A stretch of DNA of 64,000 nt from Halorientalis sp. LT38 (GCF_037031225.1 NZ_JAYEZN010000001.1:2108001-2172000); one strand, 5' to 3'; counted from the stretch's first letter, positions 51,141 through 59,124 are shown. Numbers and translations are program-made. Notes: generated by a model not told the origin, from the letters alone.

Positions 51141-52259
51141 ATGTACGTTCCTGACCGGCCGCGGTTCAGCCCGACCTGGCTCGCGTCCGGGTCGCCGGAG
51201 CGGCCGGCGTGGCTGACCGACGACCGCTGGCTGCCGGCGGGGGAGCGCGAACTGTACGCCCGGGCGAGCGCGGGGCTGTACGCGACGCTCGGTCGATTCG
51301 ACCACGGTGGGACGGCGTTGCTCCCGGCGTACGTCCCGCAGGCGGTCGTCCGTGCGGTGCTCGAACGGGGATACGACGTCGCGTACTACCCGGTCTCGGC
51401 CCACCTCTCGCTGCCCGCCGATGCGGTCGCGTCGCGGATCGAGGCGACGGAGCCGGACCTGGCCCTGTTCGTCGACTACCTCGGGTTCAGAGACGAGTCG
51501 TTCCCGGCGCTCGCCGAGCGCGCCCGGGCGGCGGGTGCGATCGTCGTCGAGGACTGCGCCCGGGCCGCGTTCGGCCGGGACCGCGAGGGCGACCCGCTGG
51601 GGGCGACTGGCGACCTGGCGATCTACAGTCTCCACAAGACCTTGCCGGTGCCCAACGGGGGGCTCGTGGTCGCCCGGGACGTGACGCCGCCGTCGCCGAG
51701 CGGGACGGTGCCGGAACGACGGGACGTGTTCACGAGCGGTCTCGTCGGCCTCATGTCCAGACTCGGGCTCCCCCCGACGGCGGTCAAGGGCTCGTCGAAG
51801 CCGGCCCGGTCGGGTGCGGAGATCCGGGACGCTCCCACCCGGGCCGACGACGCGACGCTGGTTCGGGGTCCCGGGCGTGCGACGGTCCGTGGCCTGGCGC
51901 GCTGTGACCCCGACCGCGTGCAGACTCGCCGCCGAGACGCCTACCGTTCACTCCGACGGGCGGTGGCGGACGTCGACGGGATCGCGACGCTCACGCCGCC
52001 CGCACACGACGGCGCGTGTCCCTACGGGGTCGGGATTCGCGGGCCCGACCGCGAGTGGCGTGACGATTTCTACCGCCGCGTGCGGCGGGCGGGGCTCCCG
52101 ATCGAGGTGTACCAGTGGCCGCCGGCGGCACGCGGGGCCGCCACCGCCGGCGCACAGCGACTCCGAAACACCGCCTGCGTCCTGCCCACGTATCGACGGC
52201 TCCCGTCGGACGGGAGGGCGCGACTCGTCCGCATTCTCGAAGACAGTCTGGCGGACTGA
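51141..52259 (+). CDS. DegT/DnrJ/EryC1/StrS-type PLP-dependent aminotransferase-like protein
   Basis: The 372-residue protein has LLPAYVPQAVVRAVL, FVDYLGF and VEDCARAAFG (the PLP aspartate), and IYSLHKTLPVPNGGLVV with the PLP lysine. Family members aminate keto-sugars for glycans or antibiotics. It stands alone, without sugar genes, and has an arginine-rich second half unlike most haloarchaeal proteins. The start at 51141 (MYVPDRPRF) was chosen. A 243-base gap with no clear feature precedes it. Confidence 0.82.
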   Translation: MYVPDRPRFSPTWLASGSPERPAWLTDDRWLPAGERELYARASAGLYATLGRFDHGGTALLPAYVPQAVVRAVLERGYDVAYYPVSAHLSLPADAVASRIEATEPDLALFVDYLGFRDESFPALAERARAAGAIVVEDCARAAFGRDREGDPLGATGDLAIYSLHKTLPVPNGGLVVARDVTPPSPSGTVPERRDVFTSGLVGLMSRLGLPPTAVKGSSKPARSGAEIRDAPTRADDATLVRGPGRATVRGLARCDPDRVQTRRRDAYRSLRRAVADVDGIATLTPPAHDGACPYGVGIRGPDREWRDDFYRRVRRAGLPIEVYQWPPAARGAATAGAQRLRNTACVLPTYRRLPSDGRARLVRILEDSLAD

Positions 52260-52433
52260 CCGCCGGAGGGCCCGCCAGTTCGGGTGTGGAAAATCGCCAT
52301 CGCGGCAGTGACTTCTCCCCGGCGAGGACGGCGACATCCCCGGGCGGCTGGCACGGGGCCGAGACGGCAAACCGCCGGACGTGGCGACGTCTGACAAACC
52401 GTTAAGTGGGAGTAGTAACGACAGAGACGTACG

Positions 52434-52880
52434 ATGGGCAACAAGAACAAGACGATCTCCTTTCGCGTGAGCCAGGAGAAATTCGAGACGCTCCGCGAGA
52501 TCGCCGAGGAGCGAGATCTCTCGCTCTCGGCCGTCTTCCGCGACTACGTGGACCTGCTCGTTGCCCACGACGGCCAGGTCGAGGTCGTCCCGGAACACGA
52601 GATCTCGGAGCGCGCAGAGGCGAGCGGCGGGACGAGTTTCCCGCCCAAGGTCGAAGTTCCCAAGAGCTTCGTCCGCGAACACGAGCGGCTGGAACTGGAG
52701 GCCGAACACCTCCGCGAACAGCTCGAAGAGCACAAACGCTACGTGACGAAGCTCCGCCAGGAACTCGACGAACACGAAGCAGGCGAGGAGGTCATCCAGC
52801 TCGAGGACCTCGACGGCGAGGACGACGACGAGGAGGACCCCTCCTACCGCATCGGCAGCAGCTTCGACGAATCGATCTGA
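52434..52880 (+). CDS. Ribbon-helix-helix protein with coiled-coil tail
   Basis: The protein has 148 residues. The N-terminal 45 (KNKTISFRVSQEKFETLREIAEERDLSLSAVFRDYVDLL) form a CopG/Arc-type ribbon-helix-helix. A coiled coil follows (EHERLELEAEHLREQLEEHKRYVTKLRQELDEH, about 80-115), then an acidic tail. The layout suggests a DNA-binding dimer with an oligomerising arm. A TATA-like CCGTTAAGTGG lies about 30 bases before the ATG. Confidence 0.82.
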   Translation: MGNKNKTISFRVSQEKFETLREIAEERDLSLSAVFRDYVDLLVAHDGQVEVVPEHEISERAEASGGTSFPPKVEVPKSFVREHERLELEAEHLREQLEEHKRYVTKLRQELDEHEAGEEVIQLEDLDGEDDDEEDPSYRIGSSFDESI

Positions 52881-52949
52881 GCGGCCCCTGGCTCACGGCT
52901 CTCCGACGCGAACCGACCCGATTTTCACGCTCGTCCCTAAGGATCAGGC

Positions 52950-53156
52950 ATGTCCGACGAGCAACCGTCCGTGCCCATCTTCTGCGAGGCCTGCGACACC
53001 ACGACCAGAGTCCCCCTCGACGACGTCGGCGAGGCCGTCGACCGCCACAACGAGCAACTCCACGACGGCGAGGAAATGGCGCAGGTCGATCCCGATATCG
53101 CCGACCACCTCGCGGACCTGATCGTCGACGACCTCGGCCTGCTGGACGAGGAGTGA
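52950..53156 (+). CDS. Small acidic protein with one cysteine pair
   Basis: The 68-residue protein has IFCEACDTTTRVPLDD, a knuckle with one CxxC, and a histidine-containing helix (AVDRHNEQLHDGEE). It is a common small haloarchaeal type with no known function. Two proteins or a histidine would be needed to complete a metal site. Confidence 0.65.
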   Translation: MSDEQPSVPIFCEACDTTTRVPLDDVGEAVDRHNEQLHDGEEMAQVDPDIADHLADLIVDDLGLLDEE

Positions 53157-53180
53157 CTGCGACAGCGGCCCCGCCGAGCT

Positions 53181-53226
53181 GTTGTTGGCTGGGACAACAC
53201 TTTTGTCGTTGTGGGTGATAACAACG
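53181..53226 (+). promoter_or_regulatory. Two identical-architecture operators before tumE
   Basis: GTTGT-N8-ACAAC occurs at 53181-53198 and again at 53208-53225 (the second extended to CGTTGT/ACAACG). The centres are 27 bases apart. The TATA-like ACTTTTGT (53199-53206) lies between them and the ATG follows at 53230. This is the expected layout for repression by the module's own DNA-binding antitoxin. Confidence 0.65.
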
Positions 53227-53229
53227 GCT

Positions 53230-53541
53230 ATGGGGCGCGACGAGGCGACGCTGGTCATCGACGTCACGAAGGACTTCGGCGACCGTTTCGCGGAGGTTCG
53301 GGCGTGGCGCGTCCCTGAATCGGAGCGTTATCCGAAGGGAATCAAGTACTCGATGCAGTACGGCAACGCCGCCGGCGAAACGATCGTTCGCTACGACAAT
53401 TTCCCGGACCATCCGGACGCAGCCCGGCATCACAAACACACCGCGTCCGGAACGGTCGAAGACGTCGAGTTCGAGGGGGTGCGGGACCTGTTTGCGCGGT
53501 TCAAAACGGAGGTACAAAGACATGGCGACGACTGGGACTGA
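53230..53541 (+). CDS. tumE: TumE-family (DUF6516) toxin
   Basis: The 103-residue protein has the family pattern KDFGDRFAEVRAWRVPES, KYSMQYG and the histidine cluster NFPDHPDAARHHKHT. DUF6516 proteins are toxins of the TumE/TumA toxin-antitoxin type. The start at 53230 was chosen: MGRDEATLVID matches the family and follows the operator region. It overlaps tumA by 20 bases, an unusually long overlap that couples the two tightly. Confidence 0.8.
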   Translation: MGRDEATLVIDVTKDFGDRFAEVRAWRVPESERYPKGIKYSMQYGNAAGETIVRYDNFPDHPDAARHHKHTASGTVEDVEFEGVRDLFARFKTEVQRHGDDWD

Positions 53542-53944
53542 CGACACGACGACGGACCGAACGCTCTACGTCCGGTATCGCGAGGGCGCGGAGACGGATC
53601 TCCGCGATGCACTCGCCGCACTGGATCGCGGCGAAACGCCCGACCCGCACTTCGAGGTCGTCTACGACGACCCGGCCGACGTGCATCGGGTCACCCGTCC
53701 GAAGAACCTCGAACTGCTCCGCGCGATCGTGCAGCACGAACCGGCGAGCATTCGGGAGACTGCTCGGTTGGTCGACCGCGACGTTCGCCAGGTCCACGAC
53801 AACCTCTCGGAACTGGCGTCCCTCCATTTGATCGACCTGGTGGACGAGGGACAGGCGAAACGACCGGCGGTCTGGTACGACGCGATCGAACTCGACCTGC
53901 CGCTGGCGGCTCCCGAGGTTCAGTCCGACCAAGCCCAGGCCTGA
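53522..53944 (+). CDS. tumA: TumA-like antitoxin, winged-helix DNA-binding protein
   Basis: The 140-residue protein has a winged helix in its second half (NLELLRAIVQHEPASIRETARLVDRDVRQVHDNLSELASLHLIDLV). Related haloarchaeal proteins (HVO_A0114 group) follow TumE-type genes. It should bind the GTTGT-N8-ACAAC repeats and neutralise the toxin. The start at 53522 lies inside tumE. Confidence 0.8.
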   Translation: MATTGTDDTTTDRTLYVRYREGAETDLRDALAALDRGETPDPHFEVVYDDPADVHRVTRPKNLELLRAIVQHEPASIRETARLVDRDVRQVHDNLSELASLHLIDLVDEGQAKRPAVWYDAIELDLPLAAPEVQSDQAQA

Positions 53945-53945
53945 C

Positions 53946-54401
53946 CTACCGAACCAGGTCGCGGCGCATCCCCCGCGCCCGGTCGGCCATCGAGGGGTTC
54001 CCGTCCACGTCGGCCAGCGCCTCCACGGCCTCGAGCGTCCGGACGGAGTCGTCGAGGAAGGAGAGCACGTCGCCCGGATAGGCGTAGAGCATGTAGTCGT
54101 CGCCCATCACGTCGACGATGGCGTCGGGACCGAGCCCCTGCGCGCGCAGTTCCAGCAGGTACTCGACGAACTTCTCCTCGGGGTGACCACAGTGGGGGTT
54201 GCCCTCGCAGTCGCAGTCGAGGAAGTCCTCGGCGAACTCCAGGACGCGGTCGCGGGTGGCGTCGTCGAGTTTCGCCAGCCCGTCGCCCTGGAAGAGGATG
54301 TCCAGCGTCGCCCCCGAGAAGGCTCCCTTTGGGATGGAGGTCTCCAGCTGAGAGGCGATCTGCCGGTGGTTTTTGATGTAGATCTTGTCCGTGATGGCCA
54401 C
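53946..54401 (-). CDS. Haloarchaeal DUF5814-like protein
   Basis: The 151-residue protein starts MAITDKIYIKNHRQIASQLETSIPKG and has CDCEGNPHCGHPEEKFVEYLLELR, a cysteine/histidine cluster able to bind zinc. Most of the rest is helical. It belongs to a haloarchaea-only family (DUF5814, from memory) of unknown function. It is convergent with tumA, one base apart. Confidence 0.72.
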   Translation of the reverse strand: MAITDKIYIKNHRQIASQLETSIPKGAFSGATLDILFQGDGLAKLDDATRDRVLEFAEDFLDCDCEGNPHCGHPEEKFVEYLLELRAQGLGPDAIVDVMGDDYMLYAYPGDVLSFLDDSVRTLEAVEALADVDGNPSMADRARGMRRDLVR

Positions 54402-54500
54402 GCGTGGCTGTTCGTTGACGGCTGGGGCGCAAAAGCTTCTCGGAAGGATCCTATCTCACGCACGTCGTCGTCCAGCAGCCCTCGACGGACTGGGAGTCGT

Positions 54501-54752
54501 TCAGCTGTGCTCGTCGATCCAGTCACAGAACGACTCGAAGTCCCGTGCGCCGGCACGCTCGGCGATCTCTCGCAGCGTGCCCGTTCGAAGTTCGTCGTGG
54601 AGGGGGACGGTGACTCGCCGCCGGTCGTCGTCGTTCGTCGGGTGCTCGTAGTACAACTGCGCGTGGTCGCCAGCCGTCCGTCGCCACTCGAATCCGCCGA
54701 CGTTCACGAGCACTTTTGCGACCTCCATCCCCGAAAACGTCCGCCGCCCCAT
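54501..54752 (-). CDS. hicA: HicA-family mRNA interferase toxin
   Basis: The 83-residue double-stranded-RNA-binding-like protein starts MGRRTFSGMEVAKVLVNVGGFEW and has RTAGDHAQLYYEHP, with the catalytic histidine of the G-[SD]-H motif, and VTVPLHDELRTGTLREI. HicA cleaves mRNA. Its ATG shares one base with the hicB stop (TGATG). Antitoxin first, toxin second is the less common gene order for HicAB, but it is known. Confidence 0.88.
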   Translation of the reverse strand: MGRRTFSGMEVAKVLVNVGGFEWRRTAGDHAQLYYEHPTNDDDRRRVTVPLHDELRTGTLREIAERAGARDFESFCDWIDEHS

Positions 54753-55021
54753 CAGTCGAGGACGTCCGGCGGTTCCCGGTCCCCGGTGGTGTTGTCCGCT
54801 GGGTCGATACCGAGTTCGCGGAGTTCCGCGTCGGTCGGCTCGCGTCCCGTGTCGCCCTCGTGCAGCGCGACCGCCTCGTCGAGGTTCGCCAGCGCCTCCT
54901 CGCGGGACGGTCCCTGCGTCGTGACGCCCGTCTCGACGTCTCTCGCGACCCACCAGTCCTCCTCCCGCCAGAGCCGGATCTCGCCGTCGTGGGCGTCTCC
55001 GTCCCGGGTCGAACTCGCCAT
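54752..55021 (-). CDS. hicB: HicB-family antitoxin
   Basis: The 89-residue protein has a partial RNase H-like fold (GEIRLWREEDWWVARDVETGVTTQGPSREEALANLDEAVAL) and a GIDPADN end, the same as in the orphan HicB at 36695-36943. It neutralises HicA. It lacks an obvious C-terminal DNA-binding domain. An ATG at 55027 is an alternative start. Confidence 0.85.
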   Translation of the reverse strand: MASSTRDGDAHDGEIRLWREEDWWVARDVETGVTTQGPSREEALANLDEAVALHEGDTGREPTDAELRELGIDPADNTTGDREPPDVLD

Positions 55022-55088
55022 ACCCATTCGTAGGCCCGGAATCACGGAAAAGGGTTTGGCCCGGAAAATACCGGATCCGGACTCACCC

Positions 55089-55862
55089 CTACGTCGTCGT
55101 CCAGCCGCCGTCGACGGTCATCACGCTCCCGGTGCAGTAGGCGGAGGCCTCGCTGGCGAGGAACAGTGCGATCCCTTTCAGGTCGTCCGGTTCGCCGAGT
55201 CGCCCGAGAAGGGTCTCCTCCTCCATCTGCTCGTGGAGGTGGTCCATGCCCGAGTCCTTGCGGAAGGCGCCGCCGCCGATGCCGGTGTGGGTCCAGCCGG
55301 GGGCGATTGCGTTGACGCGGATGCCCTGTTGCCCGAGGTCGGCGGCGGCCTGCTTCGTGAGCTGGGCGACCCCGCCCTTCGAGGCGACGTAGGCGGCGAC
55401 GCCGGGGAAGTCGGAGGCCACCTGGCTGAGAACCGAGGCGGTCGTGACGATGCGGCCGCCCTCTTCCATCGCCACGGCGGCCTCGCGGATCGTGTAGAAG
55501 ACGCCGTCGAGGTTGACGTCCATGACCTGCTCCCACTGCTCGACGTCGTAGCTGTCGATGGGCGCGCCGAGTCGGCCGATGCCGGCGTTGGCGAAGGCGA
55601 CGTCGAGCCGGCCGAATTGGTCGACGGTCTCCTCGACCATCGCGACGACTTCCTCGTACTCGGAGACGTCCACCCGGAGGGCGAGCGTCTCGGCGTCGAG
55701 GTCGGCGGCCACCTCGTCGAGGCCCGGTTCGTCCTTGTCAGCGAGCGCGAGTCGCGCGCCGGCGTCGGCACACGCCTCGGCGATGGCCTTGCCGATGCCC
55801 GAGGCCGCACCCGTCACGAGGACGACCTCGTCGTCCAGTCGGAAGCGGTCGAGCGTGCTCAT
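55089..55862 (-). CDS. SDR-family oxidoreductase of the acyl-CoA module
   Basis: The 257-residue protein has the full set of SDR motifs: VVLVTGAASGIGKAIAEA, VAFANAGIGRLG, TTASVLSQVA and YVASKGGVAQL (YxxxK), with VMTVDGGWTT at the end. It is last in its two-gene operon; its ATG overlaps the acyl-CoA dehydrogenase stop by four bases (ATGA), so the two act in one path. It probably oxidises a hydroxyacyl or related intermediate. Confidence 0.9.
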   Translation of the reverse strand: MSTLDRFRLDDEVVLVTGAASGIGKAIAEACADAGARLALADKDEPGLDEVAADLDAETLALRVDVSEYEEVVAMVEETVDQFGRLDVAFANAGIGRLGAPIDSYDVEQWEQVMDVNLDGVFYTIREAAVAMEEGGRIVTTASVLSQVASDFPGVAAYVASKGGVAQLTKQAAADLGQQGIRVNAIAPGWTHTGIGGGAFRKDSGMDHLHEQMEEETLLGRLGEPDDLKGIALFLASEASAYCTGSVMTVDGGWTTT

Positions 55863-57121
55863 CGCCGCGCCTCCCCGAACCGTGTGACGTACTCCAGTTC
55901 TTCGGGCACGATCTCGTCGTCGTCGAAGGCGCGCTTGGCGATCGAGCGCATGTGGGCCTCGTCGGCCCCGTCGACGATGCGGAAACAGCGGACGTTCTCG
56001 TAGAAGTCGGCGAGCGGCAGGTCCTTGCCGATGCCGTTGCCGCCACAGACCTGCACGCAGGTGTCGACGATGTCCTGCACAGTCCGGGCGGCGAACACCT
56101 TCGACATCGAGACCTCGGTGTCGGCCGTCCCCTCGGCCTGGATGGTCCGGGCGGCGTGGCGCACCATCGTCCGGGCGGCGTGCAGGCGCACGTGGGCCTC
56201 CGAGATATCGAATCGAAGTGCTTGCTTCTCGCTCAGTTTGTCGCCGTAGGCCGACCGCTCGTCCATGTAGGCCTTGGCGATGTCGAGCGAGCGGTCGGCC
56301 ATCCCCATAAAGCGCATGCAGTGGGTCAGGCGCGCTTTGCCGAGGCGCTGCTGGGCGATGGCGAGCCCGCCGTCTTCCGGGCCGAGCATGTTCTCCTCGG
56401 GGACCCGGACGCCGTCGTAGACGATCTCGGCGTGGCCCATGCCGGACTCGCCCATGTGGGGGATGTCCCGGACGTACTCGACGCCGTCCGCGTCGGCGTC
56501 GACGATGAACGCCGAGGTACCGACGTATGGGTGGACGTCCTCGTTGGTCCGGGCGACGACGATCAGGAAGTCCGGTGCACCCCCCTGTCCGAAGCTCGTC
56601 CACCACTTGTGGCCGTCGATGACCCACTCGTCGCCGTCCTTCTCCGCTTTCGTGTTGATCTGTTTCGCGTCGGAGCCACAGCCGTCCATCGGCTCGGTCA
56701 TCGAGAAGCCCGAGGAGACCTCGCCCTCGACCAGCGGTCGGAGGTACTCCTCTTTCTGTGCCTCCGTGCCCGCTTCTTCGAGAATCTCCATGTTGCCCTC
56801 GTCGGGGGCGGCGACGTGCATCGCACCCATCGCGAAGATGGAACGACCGGCCTGCTCGAAGACGGGCAGCAGGTCCGCGAAGTCGAGGCCGAGGCCGCCG
56901 TACTTCTCGGGGATCTGGGGCCCGAACACCTCCCGTTCGCGGGCGATCTCCCGCAACTCTTCGATCAGTTCCCGGCCCGCTTCCTGTCGGTCCGAATCGC
57001 TGGCGGCGTCGCGCTGCCCGAGCAGCTCCCGCTCTCTGGGCAGCACCTCCTCGTCGACGAACGCGCGGGTTCGCTCGGCGACTTCACGCGCTCGCTCGGA
57101 ATCCTGGTAACTGAGATCCAT
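55859..57121 (-). CDS. Acyl-CoA dehydrogenase, ACAD10/11-like
   Basis: The 420-residue flavoprotein has PQIPEKYGGLGLDFADL, GFSMTEPMDGCGSDAKQINTKA, WWTSFGQGGAPDFLIVVARTNED, and the C-terminal QVCGGNGIGKDLPLADFYENVRCFRIVDGADE. The features around the catalytic base and the kinase and SDR neighbours match the ACAD domain of animal ACAD10/11. Electrons should go to ETF (32451-34219). The start at 57121 begins MDLSYQDSER. Confidence 0.92.
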   Translation of the reverse strand: MDLSYQDSERAREVAERTRAFVDEEVLPRERELLGQRDAASDSDRQEAGRELIEELREIAREREVFGPQIPEKYGGLGLDFADLLPVFEQAGRSIFAMGAMHVAAPDEGNMEILEEAGTEAQKEEYLRPLVEGEVSSGFSMTEPMDGCGSDAKQINTKAEKDGDEWVIDGHKWWTSFGQGGAPDFLIVVARTNEDVHPYVGTSAFIVDADADGVEYVRDIPHMGESGMGHAEIVYDGVRVPEENMLGPEDGGLAIAQQRLGKARLTHCMRFMGMADRSLDIAKAYMDERSAYGDKLSEKQALRFDISEAHVRLHAARTMVRHAARTIQAEGTADTEVSMSKVFAARTVQDIVDTCVQVCGGNGIGKDLPLADFYENVRCFRIVDGADEAHMRSIAKRAFDDDEIVPEELEYVTRFGEARR

Positions 57122-57135
57122 ATCATAGCAGTCCG

Positions 57136-57149
57136 AAACGGGGCGTTTA
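57136..57149 (-). promoter_or_regulatory. Short inverted repeat over the acyl-CoA dehydrogenase TATA box
   Basis: AAACG-GGG-CGTTT (57136-57148) coincides with the TATA-like CTAAACG on the minus strand, about 27 bases before the ATG. A divergent box, CTTTACTAC near 57213, serves the kinase gene. Confidence 0.4.
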
Positions 57150-57244
57150 GTTGTACTGCCGCTCAACGCAGACCATTGTAATCCCCCCGGATACTCCCGG
57201 CTGGATGACAACTCCTTTACTACAGTCCATGTAACTCGCTGGCA

Positions 57245-58303
57245 ATGCCAGACGAAGCCGATCTCGTCGACCGCGACCGGCTCCGGGCCTTTCTCGCGGA
57301 CCGACTCGGCGAGACCGACGCCTTCGACGTCGAACGACACGACCAGGGCTTCTCCAACGAGACGCTGTTCGTCACCTGGGGCGACCGCGACCTGGTCGTC
57401 CGCCGACCCCCGCCGGGCGAGACCGCCGACACCGCCCACGACGTCCTCCGGGAGTACGAGGTCGTTCACGCGCTGCAGGACACCGACGTGCCCGTCCCGG
57501 CGACCGTCGCCGAGAGCGAAGACCCCGATATCATGGGCTGTCCGTTCTACGTGATGCAGAGGTTAGAAGGCGACGTGATGCGGTTCGTCGAACTCGACCG
57601 CTTCGGCGACGCCGACTCGCGCCGACGGGTGGGCGAGGAGATGGTCGACACCCTCGCGGCCATCCACACCGTCGACGTCGAAGCCGTGGGACTCGCCGAC
57701 TTCGGCAACCCCGAAGGGTTCGCCCAGCGCCAGGTCGACCGCTGGACCGAGCAGTTCGAGTGGGCCTTCGAGGAGACCACAGCCGAGCGCGAGGTGCCGG
57801 CAATCCACCGCATCGGCGACTGGCTCGACGACAACGTCCCCGAGGAGTCCGCCCACGCGCTGGTCCACGGCGACTACAAACTCGACAACGTCATCTTCCG
57901 GCCGGGCACGCCCCCGGAGATCGGCGGCGTCCTCGACTGGGAGATGTCCACCCTGGGCGACCCCCTCTGTGATCTCGGCTGGCTGCTCTTCTTCTGGCCC
58001 GACCCCGAGGACGACCTCACACCGCTGATGCAGACGATGGCGCCCTCCTTCACCGCGAACGAGGACTACCTGACCCGGGGGGAACTCGTCACACGCTACG
58101 AGAAGCAGACGGGCGTCACCGTCGAGCACCAGCGCTTCTACCGCGTGCTCGCGGTCTACAAGATGGCCGCGCTGGGCGAGATGTTCTTCGCCCGCTACCT
58201 GATGGGCAACAGCGACAACACCCTCTACCAGATGATGGAAGACGGCGTCCCGACCATGGCCGATCACGCCGTCGAGATCATCGAGGGCGAGCGTCCCCTC
58301 TGA
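57245..58303 (+). CDS. APH-like phosphotransferase, ACAD10/11 kinase-domain homologue
   Basis: The 352-residue protein has the aminoglycoside-kinase fold: FSNETLFVTWGDRDLVVRRPPPGE, ALVHGDYKLDNVIFRPGTPPEIGGVLDWEMSTLGDPLCDLGWLL (Brenner motif HGDYKLDN and metal-binding DWE). It matches the N-terminal domain of animal ACAD10/11, which phosphorylates 4-hydroxyacyl-CoA. It is divergent from the acyl-CoA dehydrogenase and shares one base with comB (TGATG). Confidence 0.9.
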   Translation: MPDEADLVDRDRLRAFLADRLGETDAFDVERHDQGFSNETLFVTWGDRDLVVRRPPPGETADTAHDVLREYEVVHALQDTDVPVPATVAESEDPDIMGCPFYVMQRLEGDVMRFVELDRFGDADSRRRVGEEMVDTLAAIHTVDVEAVGLADFGNPEGFAQRQVDRWTEQFEWAFEETTAEREVPAIHRIGDWLDDNVPEESAHALVHGDYKLDNVIFRPGTPPEIGGVLDWEMSTLGDPLCDLGWLLFFWPDPEDDLTPLMQTMAPSFTANEDYLTRGELVTRYEKQTGVTVEHQRFYRVLAVYKMAALGEMFFARYLMGNSDNTLYQMMEDGVPTMADHAVEIIEGERPL

Positions 58304-58968
58304 TGACCGTCCACACCGTCGACCGGCTGGAGGACGTGCCCGATCCGAGCCCCGACGCCACGTTCGTCGTCGTCGACGTCATCATCTCCTCGACCAGCAT
58401 CGTGCGCCTGCTGGAGGCGGGCGCCAGCTACGTCCGCCCCTTCGCCGACGCCGACGAGGCACGCGCGTTCGCGGCCGACACCGAGGACGCCGTCCTCGTC
58501 GGCGAGCAGGGCGGCCAGCCCGTCGACGGCTTCGACTGCTCGCCGCTCCCCTCCCTGATCGCCCAGCGGGAGTTCGCAGACCGCCCGGTCGGCATCCTCA
58601 CCTCGAACGGCACCCGCGCAGTCTCCCGGATCGGCCACGGCGCCGACGTGCTGATCGGCAGCACCGTCAACGCCGCCGCGGTCGCCGCCCACCTGCGTGA
58701 GCGCGACCGGGACGTCTGGCTGGTCGCCGCCGGCCGGCAGGGCGACCCGACGCCCGAGGACTCCGCCGGCGTCGAGTTGATCCGCCGCTGTTACGAGGAC
58801 GGGTCCACCGACTTCGACCCGGCCGACCTGGCCGCGCAGGTCCGCGAGAGCGGCACCGCCGAGTGGCTTCAAAACTTAGGCTTCGAGAACGAGGTCGAGG
58901 ACCTCTGTGCGTTCAACACGAGCGACGTGGTCCCCAGACTCGTCGACGGTCGGTTCGTCGCCGAGTAA
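58303..58968 (+). CDS. comB: ComB-like 2-phosphosulfolactate phosphatase
   Basis: The 221-residue protein has VVVDVIISSTSIVRLLEAGAS, LVGEQGGQPVDGFDCSPLPSLI, GILTSNGTRAVSRI and VAAGRQGDPTPEDSAGVELIRR, typical of ComB. In methanogens ComB makes sulfolactate for coenzyme M; haloarchaea make no methane, so the role here is open. It overlaps the kinase-like gene by one base and may belong to the same pathway. Confidence 0.88.
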   Translation: MTVHTVDRLEDVPDPSPDATFVVVDVIISSTSIVRLLEAGASYVRPFADADEARAFAADTEDAVLVGEQGGQPVDGFDCSPLPSLIAQREFADRPVGILTSNGTRAVSRIGHGADVLIGSTVNAAAVAAHLRERDRDVWLVAAGRQGDPTPEDSAGVELIRRCYEDGSTDFDPADLAAQVRESGTAEWLQNLGFENEVEDLCAFNTSDVVPRLVDGRFVAE

Positions 58969-59052
58969 GCCGCCCTGTCACGGCGTTGCAGGGCGTTCCC
59001 GGAGTCGTAACGTATTTCAGGTGCAGGTGGCCTATTGTTTCCTGTTGCGCGT

Positions 59053-59124
59053 GTCCGGGCTGGGGTACTGGTATCCTGTAGCCTTGTGGTGGCTACGAAG
59101 CGGGTTCGATTCCCGCGCCTGGAC
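59053..59124 (+). tRNA. tRNA-His (anticodon GTG)
   Basis: The acceptor arms TCCGGGC (59054-59060) and GCCTGGA (59117-59123) pair with one G-U. An encoded G at 59053 faces discriminator C at 59124, the G-1:C73 identity of tRNA-His. The anticodon loop TTGTGGT carries GTG at 59086-59088, and GCGGG-TTCGATT-CCCGC forms the T-arm. CCA is not encoded. CCTATTG at 59030 is a possible promoter. Confidence 0.9.
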
